Of a stretch of 64,000 bases of DNA, positions 1 to 11,059 are shown one piece after another. The stretch comes from Cryptomeria japonica (Eukaryota > Streptophyta > Pinopsida > Cupressales > Cupressaceae): the NCBI RefSeq assembly GCF_030272615.1, contig NC_081406.1, positions 114,979,783-115,043,782 on the forward strand, given 5' to 3'. Position numbers and translations under genes: made by a program. The notes under the pieces are model-generated. The model was not told the DNA's origin. It ran no database searches and worked only from the letters and a program-made list of their open reading frames with translations. Numbering within the stretch: the stretch's first letter is position 1; each line of letters opens with the position of its first letter.

Positions 1-73
1 GAGTCCTAACAAATTTCAACCTTTAACTCCACATAATTATGCATCATGGAAAATTAAAGTATGGAGTAAATTA

Positions 74-1438
74 ATGGAAAAGGGTCTCACACACTACATA
101 GATGGAACAATAACAACACCACCTGATCCTAAGGCTGATCCAAATGCTCAATTAGAATGGCTCACAAAGAATTGCATGGCTCTTGGAACCTTACGCAAGT
201 ATGTATCAGATGACCTCATTTTTCACATTGAGAAGTGTAAAACAATCAAAGAGGCTTGGGATATGTTTCAAAAATTGTATGGACAAGTTGATGAAATCAG
301 AGGCTATCAGATTGACAATGAGCTCACCAACTTGGATCCCAAGAATTTTGATACAATCCAAGATTATGTCACCAAAGCAAATGAGCTAAGAGCAAAGCTT
401 AAGGATTGTGGAATTGATAAAAAGGATGCTCAATTGATATTCAACTTGTTGGATAAGCTTGCACCAGAATATGCAGCATTTGTGTCTAGCTTCCAAACTC
501 ATCATTTGATAGTGGGGAGTTCTTATGTTATGCCTTCATTTGATGCTTTCACAGAAATGTTGATATTGGAACAATCTAAGTTGTTGAACATGGGGTTTCT
601 CAAGTCTTCAAAGTCCAAGGCTTTGGTAGCAAATCAAGGAAATCAAGGAAGTCAAGGCAAAGATTCCAACAAGAAGAAGAAGCAATCTGAGTCTAAGCCA
701 CACCAGGAAAAAGGACAATCATCCTCTCCATCACAAGGCGATTTTTCATCCTCTTCCAAGAAGGGGACACCACCTAAGAAGGATAAACCAACTTGCGCAT
801 ATTGCAAGAAATATGGTCATGATGAGCATCGATGCCACACAAAGCAAGTTGATGAGTTAACCAATCTTCTTAAAAAAAACAATATCAACTTTCCATTCGC
901 CTACACAAAGAAGGATTCATCTCCTTCCTCTTCCTCACAGTCTAAGGGAAAAGGGCAAACATTTGTGGCTACAACAAGTTCTTCACAGCAATGGATACTT
1001 GACTCGGGTGCCTTATATCACATGGGTTCTACAAAGGAGCAGTTTTCTTCATTGGAGCCATCTAAGACACCTCACATTTACATAGGTGATGACACACAAG
1101 TAGAGGTTGAAGGGAAAGGTTCAGTCAACATGGATGATGGAACATTTGAGAATGTTCTCTATGTTCCTAACTTGTCTACCAACCTTCTCTCCATCTACCA
1201 AATCACTCACTATGGGAATGGGAAAAAGGTTGAGTTTACACCAGATTCAGTTGTGGTAAAGGAACTTGATGATGATGCCTTGGTAGCAGTGGGACAAGTC
1301 AATGACAACTCAAGGCTTTATTCATTCTCCCAATTTGTGCCAAGTTCACCTTCTAGGGCCTTGCTTACTCATTCAAATTCAGAAAGTAAGCTATGGCATG
1401 AGCGGTTCGGTCACCTCAACTACCACTATCTTCAGTAG
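74..1438 (+). pseudogene. Copia-1 gag, protease and start of integrase
   Basis: This is the Gag part of a copia polyprotein, which would form the virus-like particle and process it. A UBN2-like Gag core occupies roughly residues 1-180. A Lys/Ser-rich linker follows, then a CCHC zinc knuckle (CAYCKKYGHDEHRC) from about residue 241. The aspartic protease site is DSGALYHM at about residue 310. The integrase zinc-binding start (LWHERFGHLN) ends at a TAG at 1436. The next open segment continues in the same frame, so this is one polyprotein with a premature stop and not two genes. The ATG at 74 is the first available; the true Gag start may lie upstream of the window. Confidence 0.88.
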
Positions 1439-1453
1439 CTAAGCACTAAAGAC

Positions 1454-2662
1454 ATGGTCACAGGTCTACCTCAAATTAGTTTTTCAGAGGGTGTATGTTC
1501 AGGTTGTTCCATGGGCAAGCATCCTGAAGAGAAGTTTGATAAAGGGAAAACTTGGAGAGCTTTGGAAGTTCTTCAACTTGTTCACAGTGATGTAGCAGGT
1601 CCATTTCCAGCACCTTCATTTAGTAAGGCCCGCTATGTTCTTACCTTCATTGATGACTACTCCCGCTTCACTTGGGTCTACTTTCTCATTCATAAGAGTG
1701 AAGTATTTGACAGATTTCAGGACTTCAAGACTCATGTGGAGAAGCAATCAAGGAAAGTGGTCAAGATTCTTCGTACAGATAATGGAAGGGAATATGTGAA
1801 CAAGAGACTTGAGGATTTTTGTACATTTGAGGGGATTGATCTTCAGCATTCTATTGCATACACTCCACAGCAGAATGGGGTTGCAGAACGCAAGAATAGA
1901 ACTCTCAAAGAAATGGCTAGTTGTATGATACATGCACGTTCTCTTGATCTCGCCTTTTTGGCAGAGGCTATCAGTTGTGCCACACACATCCAGAACCGGG
2001 TTCCTCACAAAGCTTTGCAAGATATTACTCCTGTTGAAGCTTGGGCTGGTAGGAAACTGATTGTGAGACATTTCAGAGTCTTTGGGTGTCCAGCATGGGC
2101 TTGCATACCTCCGCAGAAACGCAAGGCATTTCAACCTCAGAGTCGGCCTTGCATATTTGTTGGATATCCTGAGGGTGTTAAGGCATACAGATTGATGGAT
2201 CTAGAGAGACATGAGGTATTCATTGAGAGGAGTGTTCACTTTGAGGAAAGCTCTCCTAGCTTAGCCTCTCTACCTCCTCCACCTTCCTCCATTGTGGATA
2301 GTGATGCTAGTGATTCAGATGATGAGACTCCTTCAACTCCGACTCGCAGGGTCACACCTCCGCAGGGTCCACTTGCAGTAGAGGAGCCTCATTCTCCACC
2401 TCCACCTAGACCTCATTGGGCTCGACAGACACTTGAGTCCGTGGGTTCTCTTGTTGGGGATCCTTCGGATACATGGAGAACTCGATCACAACATCAGGAT
2501 CTTCCACATGCATTCATTGCTACCGCTTCCGATCCACAGACATTTAGGGAAGCATCAGGGGTTCCTGAGTGGGACCAAGCTATGGAGGAAGAGTATAGTT
2601 CCTTGATGAGGAACGACACATGGGATTTAGTCCATCTCCCTAAGGGGAGAAAGATGGTTTGA
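1454..2662 (+). pseudogene. Copia-1 integrase and start of reverse transcriptase
   Basis: The segment holds the end of the integrase zinc finger (CSGCSMGK) and then the rve catalytic core. The first acidic residue is in HSDVAGPF, the second in RTDNGREY and the glutamate in QNGVAERKNRT, giving the D,D35E signature. A Ser/Pro-rich linker at about residues 265-340 is followed by the start of the RT_2 domain (WDQAMEEEYSSLMRNDTWDLV). It ends at a TGA at 2660 where an arginine codon is expected (CGA to TGA). It is in the same frame as the upstream Gag segment. Confidence 0.88.
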
Positions 2663-4068
2663 TGTAAGTGGATCTATCGGACCAAGTTTGCAGCAGATGG
2701 TAGTGTGGATAAGTATAAGGCTCGGCTTGTTGCAAAAGGTTTCTCGTAGGTTGTAGGTGTTGACTATACTGAGACCTTTGCACCTGTAGCCAAGATGAAC
2801 TCCATTCGTTTGACACTTGCTATTGCTGCAGCTCATGGTTGGGCTGTACATCAGATGGATGTGAAGAGTGCTTTTCTTCATGGTGATCTTGATGAGGAGA
2901 TTTATATGGAGCAACCACAGGGTTTCATCCAGGATACTTCCTTGGTTTGCAGACTAAGGAAATCTCTCTATGGCCTTAAGCAGGCCCCCAGGGCTTGGTA
3001 CACCAAGATGGATTCCTTTCTTCTCTCCGTAGGGTTCACCAGGTGTCATTCCGATCCGAATGTCTACATTTTGTGATAGGATGACTCTCACTTGATACTT
3101 GTGCTCTATGTTGATGACTTGATCATTACAGGGAGTACTTCATCCATCATTAGTAGGGTCAAATCTGCTTTGCATGATAGATTTGCTATGACTGACTTGG
3201 GTCTTTTGCACTACTTTCTCGGGATAGAGATTTCACAGTCAGCTTCCGGAATTACACTATCGCAGCCCAAGTATGCTCTTGATCTACTTTCACACTTTCA
3301 TATGGCTGATTGTAAGCCTGATCTAACTCCCTTTCTTTCAGGAGTCAAGCTTGAGGCTCAATGTTCTTCTCCACCAGTTGATGCCACTTTGTAGTCAGCT
3401 TGTGGGTAGTCTCATCTACTTGACTCATACATGCCTTGATATTTCGTTTGCAGTTGGCATGGTTTCCCGCTTCATGCAGGAACCACATGAGCTTCATTGG
3501 AAATCCACCAAATGCATCCTTCATTACATCCAGGGTACACATCACTATGGGATTCACTATGCAGCAGGCAGAGGACTTCGCTTGGTTGGTTACACAGACT
3601 CCGATTGGGTTGGTGATCTAGTTGATTGTAAGTCTACTTCTAGTTACAGTTTTCACCTTGGTTCGGGCCCCATTTGTTGGCAGAGCAAGAAGCAACATGC
3701 TATTGCTCTCTCTTTGATTGAGGTTGAGTATCGAGGCGCTGTTAATGCAGCGACTGAGACCATTTGGCTCCAGCAGATCCTCACAGAGTTTGGATTCACC
3801 ACTCCACGGCCGACAGTTCTACATTGCGACAATTAGAGTGCTATTGCCATCTCGAAGAACCCGGTCTAGCACCAATGGACCAAACACATTGAGATTCATA
3901 TGCACTATATCCGAGAGCTCATCCAGGAGCAAGTCATTGATTTGCAGTATTGTCCTACAGTAGAGCAGGTTGCTGACATATTCACCAAACCTTTCATCGA
4001 GAGTAAGTTCTAGTAGTTGCGAGCTCTCTTGGGGGTGCGGGATGTGTCATTAGGGGGGGTTAGCTAAC
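2663..4068 (+). pseudogene. Copia-1 reverse transcriptase and RNase H, interrupted
   Basis: RT motifs are clear: [26 protein letters not shown] and the catalytic LYVDDLIITG near 3105. RNase H follows with GYTDSDWVGDL near 3590 and ends after VADIFTKPFIESKF near 4010. In-frame stops occur at about 2747 (FS*VV), 3074-3079 (two in a row), 3834 and 3868. A frameshift near 3392 moves the reading frame between VDATL and QLVGSLIYL. The enzyme would copy the genomic RNA inside the particle, but this copy cannot make it without many readthroughs. Confidence 0.88.
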
Positions 4069-4327
4069 TTCTCCTTCCTCTCTTATGGGGGGCGACTTTT
4101 TCCTCTTTGAGGTTTTGTCCTTCTTCTTTGAGAGTCTTTTGTACATTCATCTCTCTTTTGGGGGGGAGTTTTTTCCCACTGGGTTTTCTTCTTTTCTCTG
4201 TTTGTGAGAGATTGCATTGCATAGTTTTGCTTGCATTTGCATATTGTACATGGGTACCTATCATGGCCTAGTAGCCGAGACCCATCTTGCATTGTTGACT
4301 TGAGTCTTCATTCCCCTAAGTTGCACT

Positions 4328-4337
4328 TAAGGGGGGG
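4328..4337 (+). other. Polypurine tract of copia-1
   Basis: The string TTAAGGGGGGG abuts the LTR start TGTTGG. It would prime plus-strand DNA synthesis. Three more G6-G7 runs lie in the 280 bp before it (about 4053, 4087 and 4160). Confidence 0.8.
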
Positions 4338-4783
4338 TGTTGGTGTAAATAAATATTCATTTTGGATATTATTACACTTAAGTTAACTTAGGATAATGCA
4401 TCTCTTCGTAGTTTGGATTTGAGACACTTAGGGAAGTGTGCACTTAGGGATAGAGCTTGTAGGAGAAATTCCACCTTTTGTGGTCTTATTTTGCTGTTAC
4501 ACTCCACATTCGGTGGGTCATCCACCTCTTGTGGAATATTATATTATTTCTCCTACCTACCCTTAGTATTTCTTACCTACCCTTGTTTCTCATTGAGCCA
4601 CATGTCATATTTGTGTGCTCATAAATCCATATGGCCTTGCCTATATAAGTAGGCCTCTATTCATTATATTGGTTAATCCAGTTGATCATTTGCATATTGA
4701 TGAGAATACAGTTTGTTCTTGTCATTCTATTGTCTCTTTTATGCTTTTTATTGTGCCCTTGATCTTGGCAAAATCCTACAACA
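4338..4783 (+). repeat. 3' LTR of copia-1
   Basis: The LTR starts TGTTGGTGTAA directly after the polypurine tract and ends ...TCCTACAACA, so its termini are the inverted TGTTG/CAACA usual for plant copia LTRs. It is 446 bp long. A TATA box (CTATATAAGTAG) lies at 4641-4652, about two thirds in, so U3 is about 300 bp and R/U5 is short. The 5' LTR is outside the window, so the right end rests on the terminal motif only. Confidence 0.8.
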
Positions 4784-5177
4784 TCAAACACTTCTTAGCC
4801 TAAGGTCTATGTTCTCATGGCGGTAACTTCAGCCCACAACTTGGAATCTGTGCCAGCTCAAGTGTAGTCACACCATGATGGGTGTATCCACTAATTTTTC
4901 ACCTTTTTCATGAGAGGACAACTAGGGGCCTTCAAGACTAGAAGGATGACCCAATCACCCTCTCCTCCAAAAGCTAGAAGTAGCTTATGCTAAGATGAGG
5001 ATTTCTATCTCGTCTCACGGGAGCCTTATGGTGAGTATCTTGGGGGGAATACTAGCTATCCCCTTGGATTGAAGCTATTGCAATGTTCAATCAAAATGGG
5101 GTGGGCCACTACTCTAAAAGTGTTTAGTCATGTTCTAGGGCATTTGTTGGATGAATTGGATTGGGGAGATTATCAGA
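4784..5177. other. Spacer, possible 3' internal remnant of an element
   Basis: No coding frame or known domain was seen. The stretch ends with TTGGGGAGATTATCAGA just before a TGTTG that probably starts an LTR. It may be the 3' untranslated part and polypurine tract of an otherwise deleted retroelement. Confidence 0.3.
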
Positions 5178-6506
5178 TGTTGTAATGGATTGATTGAGTA
5201 ATGTGTTGTCATTGATGTCAACATATTGCTTTGTGTGTTGTAGATGAGCTGTTGCAAATTAATGGGTTTTGAGATATGTATCTTGAGTTGATTTAGTGTA
5301 AGTTTCAGTGGTCCGCATGATGATTTGATCGAGTTATGAAATCTAGTGTTGCGGTTGGTTTTTCAATTGTTTAGTTGATCAGTGTTCAGTATTTTGATTT
5401 GTATTGCTTTGGAATTGTAATATCCTTAGTTGTGGATGTGTGGGATATATTTGAGACGTTCATATATGTCCTCAATTAAGATAGTTTGTGATTTGGAAGT
5501 CCGCAAGTGAATATTTGAGTTTGATAGTTAGTTTGGTTGATGTTCTTGTGCTTCGGTATAATGATGATGATGATTCTTGTATTTTGAGCAAGTGCGGTTG
5601 TTGTTTTGGTGATTCACGTTGCTTGTGGATGTTTCTAGATCATGTTTTATTTATGTTGTTGGTTCGTATTGATCGTTGTGCGTGTTATTGATGATTTTCA
5701 TTATCCGATGGTGTTCTTCATGTTCTTGGCCGACATGATGATTGTAGTGTGTTGCAGATGATCGAGGCATAATTCTTGATGGTGTTTCATATTTGTGGTG
5801 GTTATTTAGGTCCATACTATGTCTTAGTCGACATTGTATTGGTCCACATGTATTGTTGTAGCATGTGTGGTGATATTTTGTAATTTGTGATATGTGTTGA
5901 ACCAACCTTGAAATATAGATTGATGATATGTAAATAAGCCTTGTAATCTTGTGAGAGATGTATCTGCAAGTGAATCTGAATGTGGTGATCGAATAAGTGT
6001 GCAAGCAAGTGTTTTGATCTTTTGGAAGTGTAAATAAGTGTGGAAGAGCATATTAGATTGTGTGCTTAACCGAAACTGTACCCAGGCATGAGGAGATGCT
6101 ATTTTATCAGTCCATGATCCTTTGGATGTAATTCAAATGTTTTTGTAAGACAACGAGTCTTCCTAAGGGTTGTAACCCTTCTTGTTTGGTGATTTGAGCA
6201 GTGAGCTCTAGGTAGTGTGCTTGAATGCATGTGCATTCCCCATTGTAATATTTCATATAATCCTAACAGGGTATCATCTCATTATGGGTGTGTTACCACC
6301 ATGGTTTTTCACTTAACTAGATTTTCCATGTCAAAAACCTTGGTGTTATGCGTGTTCTTGATGTGGTGATGATCTATTCTTTCACTGTTAATTATTATAT
6401 CTAAATTTGTGGTTGAGTTAAGTCAAGTTTGTGAGAAAAATAATTCATCCCCCCTCTCAGTTTTCTGCATTGTTGCCAATAGAATCTGGTAGCCATACAT
6501 GCAACA
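5178..6506 (+). repeat. Probable LTR (solo or remnant) of another copia family
   Basis: The left end TGTTGTAATGG is followed within 60 bp by TTGTCATTGATGTCAA, a phrase also present near the start of the B, C and E LTRs. Near the right end are ATGGTTTTTCACTTAACTAG, a TTTTCCATG phrase and CCCCCCTCTCAG, matching in order the U5 landmarks of those LTRs. Small hairpins such as GAATGCA-TG-TGCATTC lie at about 6222-6240. A CAACA at 6502-6506 could be the end, but no target duplication matches, so both borders are tentative. Confidence 0.45.
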
Positions 6507-7017
6507 TTTTGCTCAGATTATGAGGCCTCCCAGCTTGCAGAGGCTACACTCTATAGGTTTTGTCATACTAATTGACACTAGATGAGACATATGTTGGTAT
6601 GACACATCCTGGCCAAGTGATAAGCGACTTTTGTTGAAAACCATAATCTTTTATATAGCAGACCATAACAAAATGCTTCTTGGGTCATTCCCCCTCACAA
6701 GATGGGAGGCAGGCCCTCTAAAAGATAATAATTTTTTTTCTTACACCCAAGGTCTAATGAAAGGCGAGGGGACAGGATACTTTTGTTATCACCTTTAGGG
6801 TTCTAATCTAAACACAAGCGTGCCAAAGGTACAAGACACTCCAAGAAAGTTAATTAACCCTCAACAAACAAAGAAAAGGTGAATGAAAACATGTGAGCCT
6901 AATTAGACTAGGAATTGAAATGAGAAGACACACTAAAATTACCCCCACATGCAAGCACACAAGTTAGGTTCATTTTAGAAATCCAAATCGAAATGTGAAA
7001 TAGGGGCCTTCGACAAT
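6507..7017. other. Spacer left of element B
   Basis: No gene, RNA or repeat was recognised. The sequence is continuous with 14455 onward once element B and one target duplication copy are removed. Confidence 0.4.
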
Positions 7018-7022
7018 ATGTT

Positions 7023-8526
7023 TGTTGGCATTATGTGAACTGGTATGAGGACATAATGATATTGTATGTTGTCATTGATGTCAATATGTGATATGAAGAG
7101 AGAACCGGCATATGTGAGAACCGCTGACATATGTGAGAACTGGTATATATGCCAAAGTAAAGCGGTATATTTGTTCAAGGTGAACTGACATGTCAAGGTG
7201 AACTGACATGTAGTCATGGGAACCGGCACATGGAAGCATTGTATGACTACAGGTTGGTAGGTAGTTTCCACTTTAGGATTTCTGGTTGGAGTATCTTAAG
7301 CCTGTGTGACTCAATCAGTGATCTTTATGTGATGAAGTTAGCATGATAATGAAGAATAGATAGTGTTTCCATGTAAGCCTTGTGCGTGTGAAGGATCTTG
7401 CATAAAGAAGAATGTTCCTATCTACCTCGGGAATGTGCGAAGTTTGTAAATGGTGATAACGTGTGATGGGTTATCAACCGCCATGAAATTGGTGGAAAAT
7501 GAACGATGGAGAATGTCTTGAGATTGGATCAAGATTGTTGCATTCAATACATTATGATCAACGGTCAAGATTGAACCATTTGAATTCCTTAACCTATTAG
7601 GTTTAGGGTTTAGGGTTTAGGGTTTATGCTTTCAACCTAACTATTTTCTATAAGGTCGATGTTGTGATTCTTTCAGAGTTTGTTGGCAAAAGTTGTGTGT
7701 GTGTATCTAAGAGAAGAGATATGTGATTCTTTCTAGAGCAGAGGAGAGAAGTCATATCTGTAGAGTGTAAGTGCAGAAGGTGAAGAGGAGATTAAACAGA
7801 TCTGCATTGACATTGAGTGCTATTATTAGGTCATTGATATACCTGTTGATCTTTAACTACTTCAATAGTTGTGAAATCCCCTAACAACATAGCCTTAACC
7901 AGCTTGTTGAAAATCCTCTAACAAGGTAACTCGAAGCTACTGAGTCATTGATATCCTTTAGCTATTGAGTTCTTGAAATCCTCTAACAAGGTACCCTTAA
8001 CAGGGTTTAACCCTTAACTGGGTGATCCCTAATAGGATTGGTTCCTAACAGAACCTATTGTATTTGTCTTTAACCAGACAAGGCTCCTAACAGAGCGGAC
8101 TTCCAAAGATTTCAAAAACAAGCTTGTGGGTATTCATCCCCACTTTGGTTTTTCCTAGTTGGGTTTCCACGTGAAAAATATGTGTGTCATGTGTGATGTT
8201 ATGATTGTTTTCTGATTAAGTGGTGATGCTTGTTGATCTTGCTATAATATGTACATCTTTGATGGTAGATTTCTTGTTCATGCATTAGAGTGAAATGGGA
8301 ATGAAGAGTTAGATTATATGAGAAGATAAGTGTCAACTGGTCTTTGCTCATCTTAGTTACACTAGGTTCTGCCGGTTGAACTCTGTTGAAGGACCAGTGT
8401 AGCTGTTTGCTTGTCAGTGCATAAGTGTTAGTTGACAAACCGATTTAAGGTTGAGTTTTTGCCTGTACTGATTCACTCCCCCTCTCAGTACTGGTTTGGT
8501 ACTATTCGTTCATCATTAAGTTATCA
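7023..8526 (+). repeat. 5' LTR of element B
   Basis: The length is 1504 bp, against 1520 bp for the 3' copy. U3 contains repeated (G)AACCGG(C/T)ATATG-type motifs at about 7035-7230. A run of three perfect plant telomere units (TTTAGGG) lies at 7602-7622. A mini-hairpin array occupies about 7885-8110. A GTGGG...CCCAC hairpin is followed by TTTTCCTAGTTGGGTTTCCACG at about 8127-8175. The end is TTATCA at 8526. Confidence 0.93.
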
Positions 8527-8540
8527 ATTAGTATCAGATC
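8527..8540 (+). other. Primer binding site of element B
   Basis: ATTAGTATCAGATC lies directly after the LTR. It resembles the plant copia site TGGTATCAGAGC, complementary to the 3' end of initiator tRNA-Met, with a few changed bases. Confidence 0.75.
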
Positions 8541-8597
8541 GTCCTCCAAGTCCTCTATGTTATAAGCTTAACCGCTTGAGGGAAAGATCCTGTTGTA

Positions 8598-9610
8598 ATG
8601 ATGAAGAGGGAAGGTCCAAAGTTTAACAAAGAAAATTTTAGTATATGGAAAGACAGAATGAAGATTTACATCAGAAGCATGGGTGCTCAACATTGGAGCT
8701 ATGTTGAGAATCCCTATGTTGCCCCTACTGGTACTCTCACCAATGATAAAAGAGAGAGATACAAGAAAATGGGCAAGTCATGGAAGCCCTTATTAGTAGT
8801 CTATCTGACATTGAGTTTATTGATGTTCAGGACAAGGTAAATCTCAAAGAGGTATGGGATGCTCTTGAAAATATCTATGGCGGTGATGAACATGTAAAAC
8901 AGGCTAAGGAATAAAGCTCGAGAGGGAAGTTTGAAGATATGTGGATGGTTGAAGGTGAGACCATTCAATAGTATGGAATAAGAATCAAAACCGTTGTTGG
9001 AGATATCAAGAGTGCAAGTGGTAAAATAGAAGACTCCACTGTGGTAAGCAAAGTCCTGAGATCCCTATTGTCGGTCTATGCAATAAGGGTTATCGCTATT
9101 CAAGAGCTGAGATCAATAGACAAGACTAAAGTATCCTTGGAATCCATCATAGCAAAGTTTACAGCCTATGAGCTAAATAGTTTTGATGGCAGTGTTCAAA
9201 AGACTGAATCAACTTTTAGAGCTTCTGCTGTATCATCCAGGAAAGGAAAAGAAGTAAGCACTAGTGGTGAACCAAGACAGAGCAGAGTAATGGATGATGA
9301 GGAGTTTCTGATGGAATTTGAAGCTCTTCTTGCCAAGAAATTTCCAAAAGGAACTGGTAAATATAGAGGTAAGCTCCCTTTGAAATGTTTTTCATATAAC
9401 TGGATAGGACATATTGCTATGAATTGTCCTAATAGTGACAACAAGGATAAAGTGGAAAGATTTAGGAAATTCAAAGGAGGAAACTGGAGAAACTATTTTG
9501 TTGCAGTTGATGAAGGTGTCATAGATGAGGAAACAGAAGATGAAGAGAATGAAGATATTGTGTTTGTTGCTATAAAGGAAGATGTGGCAGACAAGAAGGC
9601 TCTTGTCTCC
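8598..9610 (+). pseudogene. Element B gag
   Basis: The product would be the copia Gag structural protein. It starts at ATGATGAAG, the same start context as in element E. A UBN2-type core (WKDRMKIYI; GGDEHVKQ; GKFEDM) is interrupted by a frameshift near 8765 and by stops near 8911 and 8970. The second is CAG to TAG relative to element E. The zinc knuckle at about 9385-9427 reads CFSYNWIGHIAMNC, with tyrosine at the second cysteine, so zinc binding should be impaired. An acidic tail (EETEDEENEDI) precedes the protease. Confidence 0.85.
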
Positions 9611-11059
9611 CACTTTGATAATTCCAATGAGTGGATCATTGACAGTGGTTGTTCTCACCATATGATTGGTGACCAGAGCAAGTTCCTATCCTTGGAGGAG
9701 TATGATGGTGGTGTGGTTCATTTTGGCAATGATGCACCATGCATGGTGAAAGGTAGAGGGTCCATCTCTCTAAATGGAAAGAGTAGTGTTGACAATGTGT
9801 ATTGGGTTGATGGTCTCAGACACAACCTTCTGAGTGTTGCCCAGCTAAATGACAATGGCCTCACTCTAGAATTCAAGAATGGAGTTTGCAGAATCAAAGG
9901 AAAATATGGTGAATTGGTGGCCATCGACATGCAGACCAAAGGTAACCTATTTCATCTAAATGCAAATATAAGTACATGTCTTATGGCTAAATTTGATGAT
10001 AGCTGGATATGGCATAGGAGACTCTGCCATGTAAACTTTGATAACATTGTAAAGGCCAGTAAGATCAAGGTAGTTAGAGGGTTGCCGGTGCTAAGCAAAC
10101 CAGATAATACCTTGTGCAGAGAGTGTCAATTAGGGAAAATGTCTTCCTCAACTTTTAAAGGAAAATCTTTCATTGTTGACAATTTGCTTGATCTTGTGCA
10201 TACTGATTTGTGTGGTCCTATGAAAACTAGGAGTGTGTAGGGTGATAGGTACTTCATGATTCTCACTGATGACTGCTCAAGAATGATGTGGGTCACATTC
10301 TTGAAAGACAAGTTTGAAGCCTTTGTGAAGTTCAAAGCTTTCAGAGCATTAGTGGAGAAGGAAAGTGGTAAAAGGATCAAGTGTCTCAAAACTGATCAAG
10401 GAGGGGAATTCACTTCTGGTGAATTCAACAAGTATTGTGAAGAATTTAGCATCAAGAGGCAACTATCTACCCCCCAGACTCCACATCAGAATGGCCTAGC
10501 AGAGAGGAATAACCGGAGTATGGTTGAAGCAACTAGAACCATGTTGATTCAAGGAAAAGTAGCTCACACCTTTTTGAGAGAAGTGGTAAGCACTACAGTC
10601 TACACAATGAATCGGGTACTCATAAAGAAAGGTAAGGATAAAACTCCTTATGAGTATTGGACCGGTAAGACACTTGTGGTTAGCTACTTTAAAATGTTTG
10701 GTAGCAAATGTTACATCAAGAGAAGTGAACACCAGAGCAAATTTGATGTGAAATGTGATGAGGGAATATTCCTAGGATATTCCACCAAGAGTAAAGCTCT
10801 CAAGTGTTTCAACAACAGGACTTAGAGAATTGTGGAAAGCATCAATGTAAGAGTTGATGAAACCTCTGAGAAAACTGAGGAAACTGGTAGTGTGCAAGTA
10901 GTAAGTGAACTAGTTGTAACCTTCTGGGAACCGATTGTCAGTCAACCGAGTACCAGTAATAGTGTTCCTGAACCGGTGAATGTTGATAGTGATGAAGATG
11001 AGGATGAAGAGGAAAGTAAGAAGAACCAGTCAAGACTATTCCTCGGTATGTCAAGCTGA
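9611..11059 (+). pseudogene. Element B protease and integrase
   Basis: The protease site is WIIDSGCSHHM (about 9633-9665). The integrase zinc finger is HRRLCHVNF...LCRECQLGK. The catalytic core shows VHTDLCGPM, KTDQGGEF and the glutamate in QNGLAERNNR. Two in-frame TAG codons interrupt it: 10238-10240 (RSV*GDRYF) and about 10823-10825 (NNRT*RIVES; element E has glutamine here). The first stop also occurs at the same codon in element E. The C-terminal part runs into an acidic, low-complexity linker up to 11059. Confidence 0.87.

Larger units (their letters stand above)
1..4783 (+). mobile_element. Ty1/copia LTR retrotransposon (copia-1), 5' end outside the window
   Basis: The domain order gag, zinc knuckle, protease, integrase, reverse transcriptase, RNase H, polypurine tract and 3' LTR is the Ty1/copia (Pseudoviridae) order. 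The element enters the window inside gag and ends at the 3' LTR at 4783. The coding region is broken by stops at about 1436, 2660, 2747, 3074-3079, 3834 and 3868 and by a frameshift near 3392, so this copy is dead. The 5' LTR, primer site and target duplication lie upstream of the window and cannot be checked. Most stops fit CAG to TAG or CGA to TGA, as expected from cytosine deamination in methylated DNA. Confidence 0.93.

Noticed and set aside
5178-6512. Target duplication TCAGA for the possible LTR at 5178
   Set aside because: A TCAGA exists near 6513, but the sequence before it does not end in CA and the match may be chance, so the border was left open.
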